Origin: Hymenolepis diminuta
Lineage: Eukaryota > Platyhelminthes > Cestoda > Cyclophyllidea > Hymenolepididae
Reading direction: 5' to 3'
NCBI GenBank assembly: GCA_900708905.1
Contig: CAADRB010000004.1
Coordinates: 491,883 to 555,882, forward strand
DNA: 64,000 bases
The translations under genes were made by a program, and so were the position numbers. Shown here piece by piece: positions 55,201 to 64,000 of the stretch. The notes beneath the pieces are model-generated. The model was given only the letters and a program-made list of their open reading frames with translations, was not told where the DNA came from and did no database searches. Position 1 is the stretch's first letter. The number at the start of each line of letters is the position of its first letter.

Positions 55201-58200
55201 CCATTCTGTCAAGCCCTAACAGCACGATTTTAAAAATTATCCCCGCGATATGTTGCTTAAACTAAAGAGTTTGATTCCTTTATGAAACATCAAGCTGCAA
55301 AGTTCTCGATAAAGCAGCTACTTTATTACAATTCATTCCCTCGCCTTATTGACAGTAAACCGCATGACATCAAAGCGTTAAACGAAAATATAAAATCCTC
55401 ATCCCTCCTCCCTTGCCATCTCAATTAAACGCCATTCTGTCAACTCAAACAATAATTGCAACGATAATTCATTTGAAGCCTATAGCAATTAATTAGATGA
55501 AGCGTACTCTCCGCACCAAATTGAAAATTCAAATGTAAGTTTTATTTCAATATAAAATTTTCAGAATAAGAAAGGCTCAGAGGGAAAAAAAGATATATTC
55601 ATATAAATCGAAACCCGAATAATGTCATTAACAGTAAATCCATAGATTTCGTTTCCCATATACCTTTTACCCTGTCATTTAGATGTTACCGAATAAAAAT
55701 TAGTCATGAATGTGAATAATCTGCTATCTCAATAACGTAGTAACGTAGGAAAATAACTAAAACTCAAGGGATCGATTAAAATATCAAAGTGGTGGAGAAG
55801 CGCGGGAACGTATTGATCGTATTTGAAGTTATCTATGTGGACCCTCAATGGAAGTGGATGTGAAATGACAAAGACACTAGCGGGTCGATCATCACAAAAC
55901 ACAATAAATTCCTTTGTTCGATAGATTGTCACAATGAAAGCCATGTGAAAAAGGATAGATGGGAAATCGCATGATATTATGTCAAGACTAAGGATGATAA
56001 GATTGGGCTTATCAAAATTAAAACAGGGAAAATCGATAACAGATGAATTGGGGCTAACTTGATCCACTGAATCTTAATTAATTCCTCTTATTATTGTATA
56101 AATGAACTATATTTCCCAGTCCAAAGTTCATTGGACTCTTTAAATGTCTGCCCCATTTCAAATTCTCGAAGTAGAAAACACAAAGGGTGAGAAAAGATGT
56201 ATAAGACGTTATGAAACGTGTTTAGAAGGAAAAATAGAAATCTTGCCTTCCAAATTGTGAAGTACAAATTTTATAATCGCTTTCTAGAAGTAACTCTTTA
56301 TAAATTAAATATAAATTTATACAATAAATAAATAAATTGTACAGACACTCTAGTGCATGTATTGCTATAGTTTGACCATAACTTAGGAATGAATTAACCA
56401 AATACACTGCCTAATCAAATAACACAAATTATTAAGATATATTCTACTCCGCTGTCAAAAGTGTATACTGCGGAATATCCTATAAGATCTTTTGCCTCCT
56501 CAACTGTAGAAAAAAATGAAGTGAAGCAAATAGACCTACCCTTCCTAAATAAATAATATCAGTCGATAAGCACCGAACATCGTGGACAAGCATTTGCTAC
56601 AATCCAGAGGACAAATCATGTAATTGGAACTTTGGAACATGACTCTACCTATTTAGTAAATATTGTAAAACTTGGGTTTAAAATTTAAATGAAATAAGAC
56701 TCTTTGATTCCCATCCCCTTTATCATTTATTGGATTTTCCGTCATTCGATGTCACCTGCTTCCCACAGTCAAAATGGTAAATATTTTGTTTTACCGTGCG
56801 TAATAATAATACTGCAGATCGTATCCATGCATGTATTTTTCCACGAAATTAAGGGAACATGATCTGTGTATGTCTCTCATACATATTAATATACCTGGGC
56901 GTATTTGGTTTTCTAATAACATAAACCCTTAGAACCTGCACTGATAATAAAATCAGGCATCGGATATCGCTAAAATTACTATGCTGTAATGAATATGGCT
57001 TAAAAATAGGCTCAACGACGTGTTTCATGCAGTTTGAACCACGTGTGCCTACTGTCACTTCATACAGCGTCTACCCAGTTTAATTTTAACAATATTCTGT
57101 TGTTTATTAAAATCACTTTGTGAACTTCGCTTGATGCTCTGGATCGTGTGTGCATGCTTCCAGGACTTAAGTGATTAATTATTTAAGGAGAAGTTAGATA
57201 ATACTGGATCAGCATAATTCGTTGAGCGTATTCATTTATTTAATACGCCTCCAATTTTGCATTTACTGTAGAGAGGAGAGTTGAGTGAAATTTGAAGATG
57301 CATTTGCCAGGACCTCTTTTCCTCATCTGCTATCGTGATTTGTTTACCGATTTTTATCGCTTTTTTACCTCTTTCACTCCGCTTTGCGCATGACTCGCCC
57401 CTTAGCCCTTCAAAGATCTATCAATATTCACCTTCACTTTGAGCTTTACTCTCCCATTTAGTCACATTTTAATCCCACTATCTACAAGTTCAATGCCTGC
57501 CCTCTGTTCTTGCCTAATAAAATAATCAGTCACCGACTGCCTCATTCCCGCCTTGGGAAGTACCACAGTCTAACTTATTATTTCCGTTTTACATCAGTCT
57601 CCCTCTAAGCTAAAGTCTCCTCCACTACATATATTCAGGATTTCAGGAATTAACTGCTGTGGAAGAGACAGGAATATCGTACAACTTGAGCCCAAAAATC
57701 AAATGAAGTATGACTCCTTGATACTTTGACGTTGCACCCAGTATCTTATGATTCCCTCCCTCTTATTATGTATTCAGCTTTACGGTAACAGATTCCAGTT
57801 GTTCCCATAATTAAAAATTATAAATTTTTTTAATACTATGCATACAATTAATTATTACTGCTCTGTTCATCTATCTGCTCAAAGCTGTAAAAAGATACGA
57901 ATGAATTAAGATGGAATGACCACTCATTCAGTCGACTGGTAAATATTCTCTCAATATCCCGAAGGTGGATACACCCATTAGAACAGGTATCAAATCAGGA
58001 AGATTGAGCATTGATAAATCTTGATATTACACAAAAATAGTCCCTCATGAGCAAATAACACTCAATCCAACTAAGGTAAGACTCCTGACAATCTGGCAGA
58101 ATAATTTGCTCTAATTCAACCTCCTCAGAAAAATCTTTTGCTATTTTACACTTTCAGATGTACATACATGAGTAAAACTTGTGGGTTTTTTATTCATCAT

Positions 58201-61200
58201 TCACGAACAATAATAAAAATGTGATGATAAAACCTGTGTGATGAAAATGGTGAAATTTTTTTTACAAGCATTTCATAGATAAACGTACGAACGGGAACGC
58301 ACTCAAGCACGCAAAATCGATTAAGTATTCATACTACTACCAAATTTATGCAGCAATTCAACGCGAGGTATGTGAAAATAAAACTACTCTCTGAAAACGC
58401 GTGATAGTTACAGAGTATTTTGTACCATCGTGAAATATTAGAGCTTCGCGACTATTCCTCATTGATGCGCATACTTGACCTTTAAAAGGGATTTCAAAAG
58501 TGGTATTTCAAACTTGCAATTTTTTAACCATATGGCCACCAAAGCAGCGTGGAAAGTGAGAAACAGCCGCTCCTTCCCTCTCCCTCTGTCTTCATCTCTA
58601 AGTTTGACACACTGCGACATTTTATAAAGGTTCCCCTTTTCAATCTCCCCACCGAATTTCTCCCACGAAAGTACCCCGTCAGATTCAAGCCTGCACATAT
58701 TCCGACTAACATCAAAAAATCCTTCCATTTGGTAAATGAGTCATGGAACCTAGAATAAGGAGAAGAAAGGAGAGGGTTGGGTTTGGCAGAGTGCTTTGTG
58801 AGTGCTTGGAGTGAAAAAGCCAATGTAAAGTCGACCATATATCTATTTCTTTCTTAGTCGAACACATTTTTGTGAGAAAAGTCACAATGTGGCATTTGTT
58901 ACCGGGCGGGTGATTTTTTAAGAAAAAGTAAGGTAAGAGGGGAAGACATTAGAAAAAGCCACACCAAGTGGTAAATGAGAACATATATATGCACTTTTTC
59001 AGATTGGCAAATTAAGAGTACGATAGAGGGAATAGAAATTCGTTAACTCTTGACTTTGTAACTGGAATTAACGAAGTAGTTCCAGATGAGATAGTATGAG
59101 ATAATATTACCAGATATGGTAACATGAGGTAGGCAAAAAAGCAAATATAAGCCCCAAGGCAAATCAAATAGCACTTCTTCGATTAATTTGCTCCAATAAT
59201 CTTATAAATAACTGCTTTTCAGTGTCCAATGGTTTTAAAATATTTATTGCATGGAACTAACGAAAGTAGATAACGTAAATGTTGTTATTCCAAGGGATTT
59301 ACACCAAAGTTTAACTGAATTTAATGATGCTAGATATTATAGATATGGAAAATTGCATATTTTTGAATCAGTTTTCTCCTCGAAATGATAATTGAATGAC
59401 TGCGATGAACTGAAAAAATTGTCATGATCTTTCAGGGTAGCAGACACCAGCACCTACCACAGACAGAGAGAGGTATCCTGGAGATGCCTTTCTAAGAATT
59501 TATCAAAATTAAAATTTCCACTGTAACAATGAAACAGGATAATTGTTGAGTCCAACTGACATTACAAGCGCTCCGTTATAGAATCTGATAAATTATGAGA
59601 ACTAGCCAGTAAAAAAGGAGAAAATTAGAGGAATTGTTAGTCTTAAAGATGGATGTAGTTAATATATTATAACAGATGAAATTTGAAAACAGGGCGCAAG
59701 GAAAAGTTCGAAGGAATTATTCTGTTGGAGGAGAATAAAATGTCACTGAAAACGAATTTGAAAGTAATGGTTCTGAAAGTGGTATGAAGGATGGAAATTT
59801 TGACAAATAAGGAGTAGACCCAGAAGGTTAGTGTCTTACGTAACTTTAACAATATATAATTAAGAGCACTACTATTAATTATTGAATAGTCACAATGATT
59901 TTAGAAGGTAATCATGAAGTTACTATAAGACTACAAGTTCTATACATCGATAAGTCACATCTGCGATTCAGTTAATAGGTAAAGCCGTATGATATCAATT
60001 TTCCCTTTGTAACATAACTTATCTCTAGATATATATAAATTCCAATCTTTTATAATTTTTATTCATATATTTCTTCAATATAGCTATCATTCGTAAACCA
60101 CTACATATAACAAGAATGAAGCGACATTGCAGTGTAAAACATTAAAGATAACTATCCCGTCCATTTGGCGTAAAAGCAGGTGCCATGAAACAAAATGCGA
60201 CAAAAATGAACATGAGCGATTTGAAATGTCATAACAGCGATAATAAATTATGGGAATTAATTGGTACTAGAAGAGGCATAATATTTCAAGAATTAGATAT
60301 ATTATGAAAAAGGTACAGGAGTGGAAATTATTATATAGAGAAAGGAGTAAATAAGGTAATTGATAAGAAAGGTGAACAGGGAATACTGGCTAAAATAAAG
60401 CTGGCAATTACCCATGTTTGAGAAAATTTTAAAGTCCCAACATAACGGAACCCATAAGAAAATATTTAATAGATAGGGAGTTACTGTGTTAGAAAACACT
60501 GAAAAATACCATAATGCTCAATCTTGTTTTAAGTTAGACGCATTTCTTTAGAACTGGCATTAGTCTCTTAATAAATTCTCCACTATCTAGGTTTACAATT
60601 TCTATTTCTCTCTTCCATCAAGCAGTATCCAGAGAGTTAATATCATCAAACTAATCCGTGTCTAGTTAAACAACAGCAACAGTATCTGGAAGCCCGTACC
60701 AATGAATCAAGGCAATTGCACTCTGTCCATTTAGAGGAATAAAAACTGCATATGATGAATTATGAATATGAATTAGTAAAAAAGAACGAAAAATGAGAGA
60801 GAGAATGAATGAGAGAAAAAAAGTAACTATTGCGCATAGTAGATAGATTTAAAAGTCAAAGGGGAAAGATCTTGTGGATTAATTAGTTGAAAGAGATAGC
60901 TTTTTGAGAGAAGATATCGCAAAAAGGAATACATGAGTAGATTATAATTAGACTGGAGTGATGCGTGGTATGAAGAGGCATAAAATGGAAAGAAGGAAAG
61001 ACCAAAACATTAAAGTAAGTAAAGGTACAAACTGAATAAGCCCGGTAGATTAAAAGCGCCATTACTTAAACCACAGAAAAAGTAAGAAAACATTACTAAC
61101 CAATTACAATGAAAAAGTGATAGCAAAACAACTTAAATATAGTTTATTGCCGAGACAACCAATGAATTTGGTCAAATTTTATTTTAAACGCTACTAAATT

Positions 61201-63878
61201 ATTAATTAACCATTATGATGACTATCCAAATGATAATAATTATAATAATTATTATTGTTTTTCTTCACAAACTTTAAGGCGAACGTAAATACCGTGTTTA
61301 ATTGCTTCATTTATTTATAGATACGATTTAGACAAAAAGGGACATATTTTTCAAACTGAGATTCCTGCTTAAATGGGTGATTAACTTTGAGCATTTTCAT
61401 GTTCACTTTAAAGTTTACTTACTTCAACTGCTTTAATTTGAAATGATCAGTTCTAGCGGTCATATTTATGAAATTTTTAATCAATGGTGAGTATTATATT
61501 TACATTTTAAACTTCACATAACAGTCTTGAATTCAGAAAGTTCATACGAAACCTTACATGCTGTAACAAAATAAATTTTCAGAACCAATTTCATCACCTT
61601 CTTTTGCAAGCATTGAATTTCTTTAATTTAACAAAGCTCATTAGCTGTTGATTAGATATGAACACTGTAACCACTCTAGTGACTGACCTGATCTGAATAG
61701 AAATTAATGGGATACATGAGATTATTCATTTAAACTATAAAGTTGCAGGCCATGTTTTCCCCTCGGTCTATCACTAGCTTTTACGCATTAACCCAGATAG
61801 TAGAGAGGGTGAAATAATTAATTTGTCCCGTTAATAGGGCTAACACTCCATGGTAAAATTTGATGAATAATAAATGCGGGAAAGCAAAAACGGTGAACAT
61901 TGTAGAGGAAGGTAGATGAAGAGAAAGTAAACGGTTAATAGGTAAAATGGATCAATTCAGACAAGTGTCATAGAAAAGAAGAATAATCACGGAATTTAAC
62001 TATTAGGAAAAGGCGATTAATCCATTTCAAGATTAGGGATAGATCAAACTAAAATCGCAGATTAATGGGTTTGAGATAGTGAATGGTAGGGAAAGGGATA
62101 AACGGGGTAGATTAGGAAGAAAAGAGGACAGAATGCATTGGCTGCAGTAAGGAAAACTACCAGTCATTAATAACAGAGGAGCTTGATAAAAGTACACTAA
62201 CGAAGTAAGTCTAGCAGGATATATAGGTACTCACATTAACTACTAATACTGCGTACACAATATCATTTAATCTTTAAAAAATGGAGAGAGTTAGTGAGCT
62301 ATATTAAAATCACGTTAGCTCTTATGAACTGATAGTATCTTGGCTAGCAGAAATAAAAATGTAACCGATGTAGTTGAACAACCAATTAAAATAAACAAAT
62401 CAATACTCTCTGGATTCCATAAACGTGAATTCACTCAAAAAGATGAACGAATACTGAAAGTCGAATAGTGGAACATTAGATAGAGATGTAATTGACTTTT
62501 TCCAGGATGTAAAGAAAATACGATCTGAATCTTTTGGATTAAATTTTGTGGACATCTTCTAATACCTCGACCTTATTACCGAAATTAAACAAATTAAACA
62601 AATGCGTTCATTCTTCTCCTATTTTATCCGTGAAGTAGATATTTTAGAAACGTGTTCTGAGTATTACCTCTATTTAAAAACATTTTCTCGGCCTCTTACT
62701 AGGTGCGATATATAATACCTTTTACGAATTAATGAGATTACGTTCAAACGACTAACAATCTCAGGCCATCCTCGTTAATAAAGCCATTGTATCAAAATCT
62801 TCAACTGGAAGTGTGAAACAACAGACCAAAATAATTATCTTGTTCTGGAAATTCGGTATCAAAATCTGATGAGTTATGAATATGGGATACCAAAGAAAGA
62901 GAAAATTATGGAGGGAGATAGATTGAAAGATAATGGGTTACAAATATAGTGGACCAATTTAAAAAGGTTCATAGATTTGAAGAAAGATCATGAAAATTAA
63001 TTAATAGAAGAAGGCAATCACTTTTTTTCCTCCAGAACGAGAATATATGTTAAAAAATTATCCCAGCACAAATTAATAGGACTTGAGATTAAGGGTGGTC
63101 GAGAAAAGAATGAATGACTGATGTATATGAATAAGATGGACAAGACTGGCTATAATAATGCAAGCTGTAAGGAACCAACCTTATTCATAATGGCTAACGG
63201 AGAACAACAGTCTTCTAAGCTTTAAGTGGGAGCGAACCGTATTGAACTAATTAATTGCCAGAGAGAGAGAGAAAGGAAGGAAAAAAGGGTTTGGAATGTG
63301 GTAGATAGAAGGAAACAGAATTTTCTTCAGAAAAACTTCGATTTATTATTTTTTTATGTCCCACCTTTTATTAAAGGAATCTTCACTTCTCATTTATTCG
63401 AGCGAATTTCTTCGCATTACGCATGTAAAGCGCGGAAAAATTTAAGGACTTATAATCTGACGATATTTCGTGTTCTGATTTTGTGGGTTTAGTTGATTTG
63501 CATTTGTTACTAGTGTAATCAATTGGGAAATCTGAGTGTCGGTTACCTACTAGAAGGGCAGATCTTATCAGGAGGCATCCAGAATTCAAGTAAAGAAATG
63601 CCCCGACTTTATTATCTACTCCCATTCGATCCCTTGCAATTTCATTGGTCATTCCACTTGCTAATTAGACGCTTCTCTATAATTGTACCTTGTAAAATCT
63701 TTTGTTCTGCTATGGGTAATACTAATATATCATAAGTAGTGTCCGCCAGCTGTTCCTTGGTGATCGGAGGAAGAATCATTATGAACATCAAATTCTCAAT
63801 CCCCTGCTGTAAATACTGAAGACGTAAACTATAACCCATAAACCTAGGGATCAGATCATAAAGTACCAAGCAGATAAC
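31158..63878 (-). CDS. RTTN: Rotatin-like gene, 3' part, seven coding exons
   Basis: Joined on the minus strand: 63,689-63,878; 52,252-52,338; 48,927-49,219; 42,034-42,181; 41,043-41,168; 33,102-33,214; 31,158-31,295. Every intron is GT-AG and all six junctions keep one frame, giving 364 residues and a TAA. The protein is leucine-rich and helical, like armadillo repeats. The block WLQFITNLTF followed by a Gly-Gln pair, then a Leu-Cys-Ala-Asn block and a closing Tyr-Asn-Cys-Thr-Lys block, follows the order I remember at the C-terminus of vertebrate rotatin. Rotatin is a large (about 2200 residues in humans) protein of centrioles and cilium bases. The 5' exons must lie right of the window. The exon structure is seen in the sequence; the family name is inference from memory. 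Another armadillo-type protein is the main alternative. Confidence 0.68.
31296..33101 (-). other. Intron F-G (1806 bases)
   Basis: Phase-0 intron between the last two coding exons. AT-rich, with no repeat or RNA gene that I can identify. Confidence 0.7.
33102..33214 (-). CDS. RTTN: Rotatin-like exon F
   Basis: 113 bases. Two bases complete a Ser codon (A from exon E plus GT), then 37 codons (YGIPELLADTLEP, then PPEILQQTITALSNAAYNCTK) ending in phase 0. The acceptor TTATTTTCAG is strong. The donor AAG-GTTTGA is weak but is the only one that keeps the frame. The Ala-Leu-(x)6-Tyr-Asn pattern matches the rotatin segment ending in Tyr-Asn-Tyr-Gln-Lys as I recall it. The plus frame 32,925-33,152 is antisense to this exon and not a gene. 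Confidence 0.8.
37588..37605. repeat. 18-bp AT palindrome in an AT microsatellite
   Basis: ATATGTATATATACATAT is a perfect palindrome embedded in an (AT)n tract starting at 37,582. This is a simple-sequence feature with no further meaning that I can support. Confidence 0.7.
38459..38524 (-). pseudogene. tRNA-like relic or tRNA-derived SINE head
   Basis: On the minus strand, GCGGTCCAACGGTTAGC is followed by CACGGGTTCGGCGCC. The first looks like a tRNA A-box/D-arm and the second like the B-box/T-arm. The distance between them is about 12 bases shorter than in a real tRNA and no acceptor stem is visible. It fits a decayed tRNA-derived short repeat or a tRNA pseudogene. It is much more GC-rich than its intronic surroundings. 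Confidence 0.45.
38646..39360 (-). other. Hydrophobic open frames inside intron E-F, possible pseudogene
   Basis: A 162-codon frame (ATG at 39,360 to TAG at 38,872-38,874) overlaps an 87-codon frame (38,909 to 38,646). The first has three hydrophobic stretches separated by a basic Lys-Pro-Lys-Gly-Lys-Arg-Lys-Arg segment, a Gly-Gly and a Pro-Pro-Gly-Gly-Gly segment, ending KLLAKLMQMHESLEVFSW. The second has a membrane-like SILLIIVPYGLLWVVYLCI and an acidic, charged flank. Together they read like one multi-pass membrane protein broken by a frameshift, or a gene nested in the intron. I recognise no family. A 162-codon frame is unlikely, though not impossible, by chance here. Confidence 0.3.
41043..41168 (-). 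CDS. RTTN: Rotatin-like exon E
   Basis: 126 bases. Two bases complete a Gly codon, then 41 codons (TISVLVDHVRFCRDPGN, then RHAAYLCLQNLCANTSF), then one base. The acceptor is TTATTTTAG and the donor is a perfect GTAAGT. The segment is one helical armadillo-like unit. The Leu-Gln-Asn-Leu-Cys motif aligns with the His-Asn-Val-Cys segment I recall in rotatin. Confidence 0.82.
41169..42033 (-). other. Intron D-E (865 bases)
   Basis: The shortest intron in the visible gene, phase 1. It contains a 102-codon minus frame (41,460-41,768) with a hydrophobic peptide. Since the flanking exons join in frame without it, I treat it as chance, or at most an alternative exon. Confidence 0.6.
42034..42181 (-). 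CDS. RTTN: Rotatin-like exon D, carrying the WLQFITNLTF block
   Basis: 148 bases, residues 191-239 plus one base. The acceptor is TCTATCTAG and the donor CCAG-GTATTT. The peptide runs AKILSNFTTLDAKTL, then VPKAQYLQRLWLQFITNLTF, then GQALLLNFP. The Trp-Leu, Asn-Leu/Ile-(Thr/Ser)-Phe and Gly-Gln spacing is what I recall from the rotatin C-terminal region, and it is the best single piece of evidence for the family. Confidence 0.82.
44590..44599 (+). repeat. Poly-C run (10 C)
   Basis: Ten consecutive C bases in otherwise AT-rich DNA, about 12 bases before the tRNA-like relic. Its length may be uncertain in short-read data. Confidence 0.8.
44612..44675 (+). pseudogene. tRNA-like relic with CAT anticodon loop
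   Basis: A B-box-like GGTTCGATTC (44,664-44,673) is preceded at the right distance by an A-box-like GGTAATATAGTA (from 44,619) and by a loop CTCATAA, the usual methionine-tRNA anticodon loop. The T-arm CCTGG/TCTGG pairs with one mismatch. The anticodon stem has two mismatches and no acceptor stem forms, so it cannot be a working tRNA. It may be a dead tRNA gene or the head of a tRNA-derived short interspersed element. Confidence 0.45.
48927..49219 (-). CDS. RTTN: Rotatin-like exon C, with a polar insert
   Basis: 293 bases, residues 94-190 of the visible protein. The acceptor is CCCCATAG and the donor AAAG-GTAAGA. It begins SHSLSVGGSLMHSLGRLL, continues through about 35 polar residues rich in Asn, Ser and Arg (roughly residues 118-152), and ends with a helix containing IREQILRQIFDLLSNLAWSS. 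The polar part is probably a disordered loop between helical repeats. This is the longest exon here and the phase fits both neighbours. Its own ATG at 49,187 is an internal methionine. Confidence 0.78.
49220..52251 (-). other. Intron B-C (about 3.0 kb)
   Basis: Phase-1 intron of plain AT-rich sequence. A well-formed donor at 51,372-51,377 follows an open stretch, but its phase does not fit between exons B and C (see rejected items). The plus frame 51,710-51,892 and minus frame 49,917-50,141 are not supported. Confidence 0.55.
52252..52338 (-). CDS. RTTN: Rotatin-like exon B
   Basis: 87 bases; two bases complete the Glu codon begun in exon A, then 28 codons, then one base carried to exon C. 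The acceptor is TTTTAATCAG and the donor is a strong CTG-GTAAGT. The peptide KVHDLNIDIVMKLGQVISSN then QFPFFLTP is a charged helix followed by a hydrophobic turn. Of the three frames only this one is open across the whole exon. Confidence 0.75.
53733..53942 (+). CDS. Unrecognised open frame antisense to the rotatin-like intron
   Basis: Seventy codons ending in TAG, with a possible acceptor (AAACAG) just upstream at 53,731. It is more GC-rich than its surroundings, and the peptide is balanced with four cysteines (EALCTFAMPDADRCNNF near the start). No family is recognised and I found no upstream exon on the plus strand. It could be a terminal exon of an antisense gene, a decayed mobile element, or chance. 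Confidence 0.22.
   Translation, partial: PAPVGITFYEALCTFAMPDADRCNNFTLDVPSIFSHANCGTSALMGTDNERLPTFACVYPVLSMFDSYK
61231..61256. repeat. AAT/ATT simple repeat, self-complementary
   Basis: A run of AAT units turns into ATT units (TGATAATAATTATAATAATT and onward), so the tract is close to palindromic. Ordinary intronic low complexity. Confidence 0.65.
63260..63288 (+). repeat. GA-rich purine tract
   Basis: (AG)6 followed by AAAGGAAGG and an A-run, all purines. It lies in intron A-B about 400 bases downstream of exon A on the minus strand, where it reads as a pyrimidine tract. I found no acceptor next to it that opens an exon. Confidence 0.6.
63689..63878 (-). CDS. RTTN: Rotatin-like exon A (first exon in window)
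   Basis: 190 bases encoding residues 1-63 of the visible protein plus the first base of residue 64. The acceptor is CAG just right of 63,878 and the donor is CAAG-GTACAA. The peptide is hydrophobic and helical, starting VICLVLYDLIPRFMGYS and ending in AEQKILQ. Reading on through the donor meets a stop after 17 more codons. An alternative is therefore the last exon of another gene, but the leftover base G joins the next exon's AA to make a Glu codon in frame. Confidence 0.6.
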
Positions 63879-64000
63879 CTGAACTTTGATCGCTTCGCTA
63901 TTAATATCGAAGCGTTTGCTTTGCCAAATTTCAAAGTAAATAATAAAAACACTAAGTTTTCTTTACCACAAAATCATTATATTTAAACTTAAATGGTAAA

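Larger units (their letters stand above)
52339..63688 (-). other. Intron A-B of the rotatin-like gene (about 11.3 kb)
   Basis: Phase-1 intron. It holds open frames with no clear meaning: plus 53,733-53,942 (listed), minus 54,340-54,600, minus 55,729-56,067 and minus 58,459-58,838. It also holds an AT-rich palindromic microsatellite near 61,231-61,256 and a GA purine tract at 63,260-63,288. Extra small exons could be hidden here. Any added exon would have to be a multiple of three in length to keep the frame. Confidence 0.5.

Noticed and set aside
55729..56067. 112-codon open frame on the minus strand
   Set aside because: Several frames of 100-110 codons are expected by chance in six frames of 64 kb at this base composition. 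No splice context and no recognisable family.
57999..58152. About 50-codon open stretch on the minus strand with an acidic, gene-like peptide
   Set aside because: The acceptor is weak, the possible donor gives phase 0 where the gene needs phase 1, and frames of this length are expected by chance.
58459..58838. Overlapping 89- and 104-codon frames on the minus strand and a 69-codon frame on the plus strand
   Set aside because: Three frames open over the same GC-richer block reflect low stop-codon density rather than coding; no family is recognised.
1..64000. CRISPR arrays, bacterial operons, ribosome binding sites, rRNA genes, prophage
   Set aside because: No regularly spaced direct repeats, no clustered long frames and no rRNA-like conserved blocks were seen; split exons and mariner elements indicate an animal nuclear genome.

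Overview
The window looks like nuclear DNA from an animal, most likely an invertebrate. It is AT-rich throughout and very gene-sparse. The only well-supported gene is cut into short exons by introns of 0.9 to 11 kb, with GT-AG borders. A pair of decayed mariner transposons is present. There is no bacterial operon structure, no CRISPR array, no rRNA and no intact tRNA that I can see. I cannot name the phylum from this sequence alone.

Layout. Bases 1 to about 31,100 contain no gene I can defend. They hold a weak dispersed repeat pair (near 5.1 and 6.8 kb), a 14-bp-arm palindrome (6.5 kb), two 1274-bp mariner copies in the same orientation (14,542-15,815 and 19,325-20,598), a few exon-like open frames of unknown status, and a 26-base assembly gap (25,218-25,243).

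Bases 31,158 to 63,878 are occupied on the minus strand by the 3' end of one large gene. I rebuilt seven coding exons by hand (63,689-63,878; 52,252-52,338; 48,927-49,219; 42,034-42,181; 41,043-41,168; 33,102-33,214; 31,158-31,295). All six introns keep the reading frame, and together the exons give a 364-residue C-terminal protein ending in a stop codon. It is leucine-rich, helical and armadillo-like. Its last ~175 residues resemble the C-terminus of rotatin (RTTN), a centriole and cilium-base protein, as I remember that family. The 5' part of the gene must lie beyond the right edge of the window.

The introns hold two degenerate tRNA-like sequences, an AT palindrome, simple repeats and several unexplained open frames. 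The largest is a 162-codon, hydrophobic frame at 38,872-39,360 that continues in another frame down to 38,646.

The mariner copies share the same stops, frameshifts and a missing first catalytic motif, so neither can make transposase. Both have lost coding capacity but keep near-perfect ends. The five differences between them all lie in the outer ~110 bases, which suggests either gene conversion or assembly collapse of the core. I did not find a convincing novel multi-gene system in this window.
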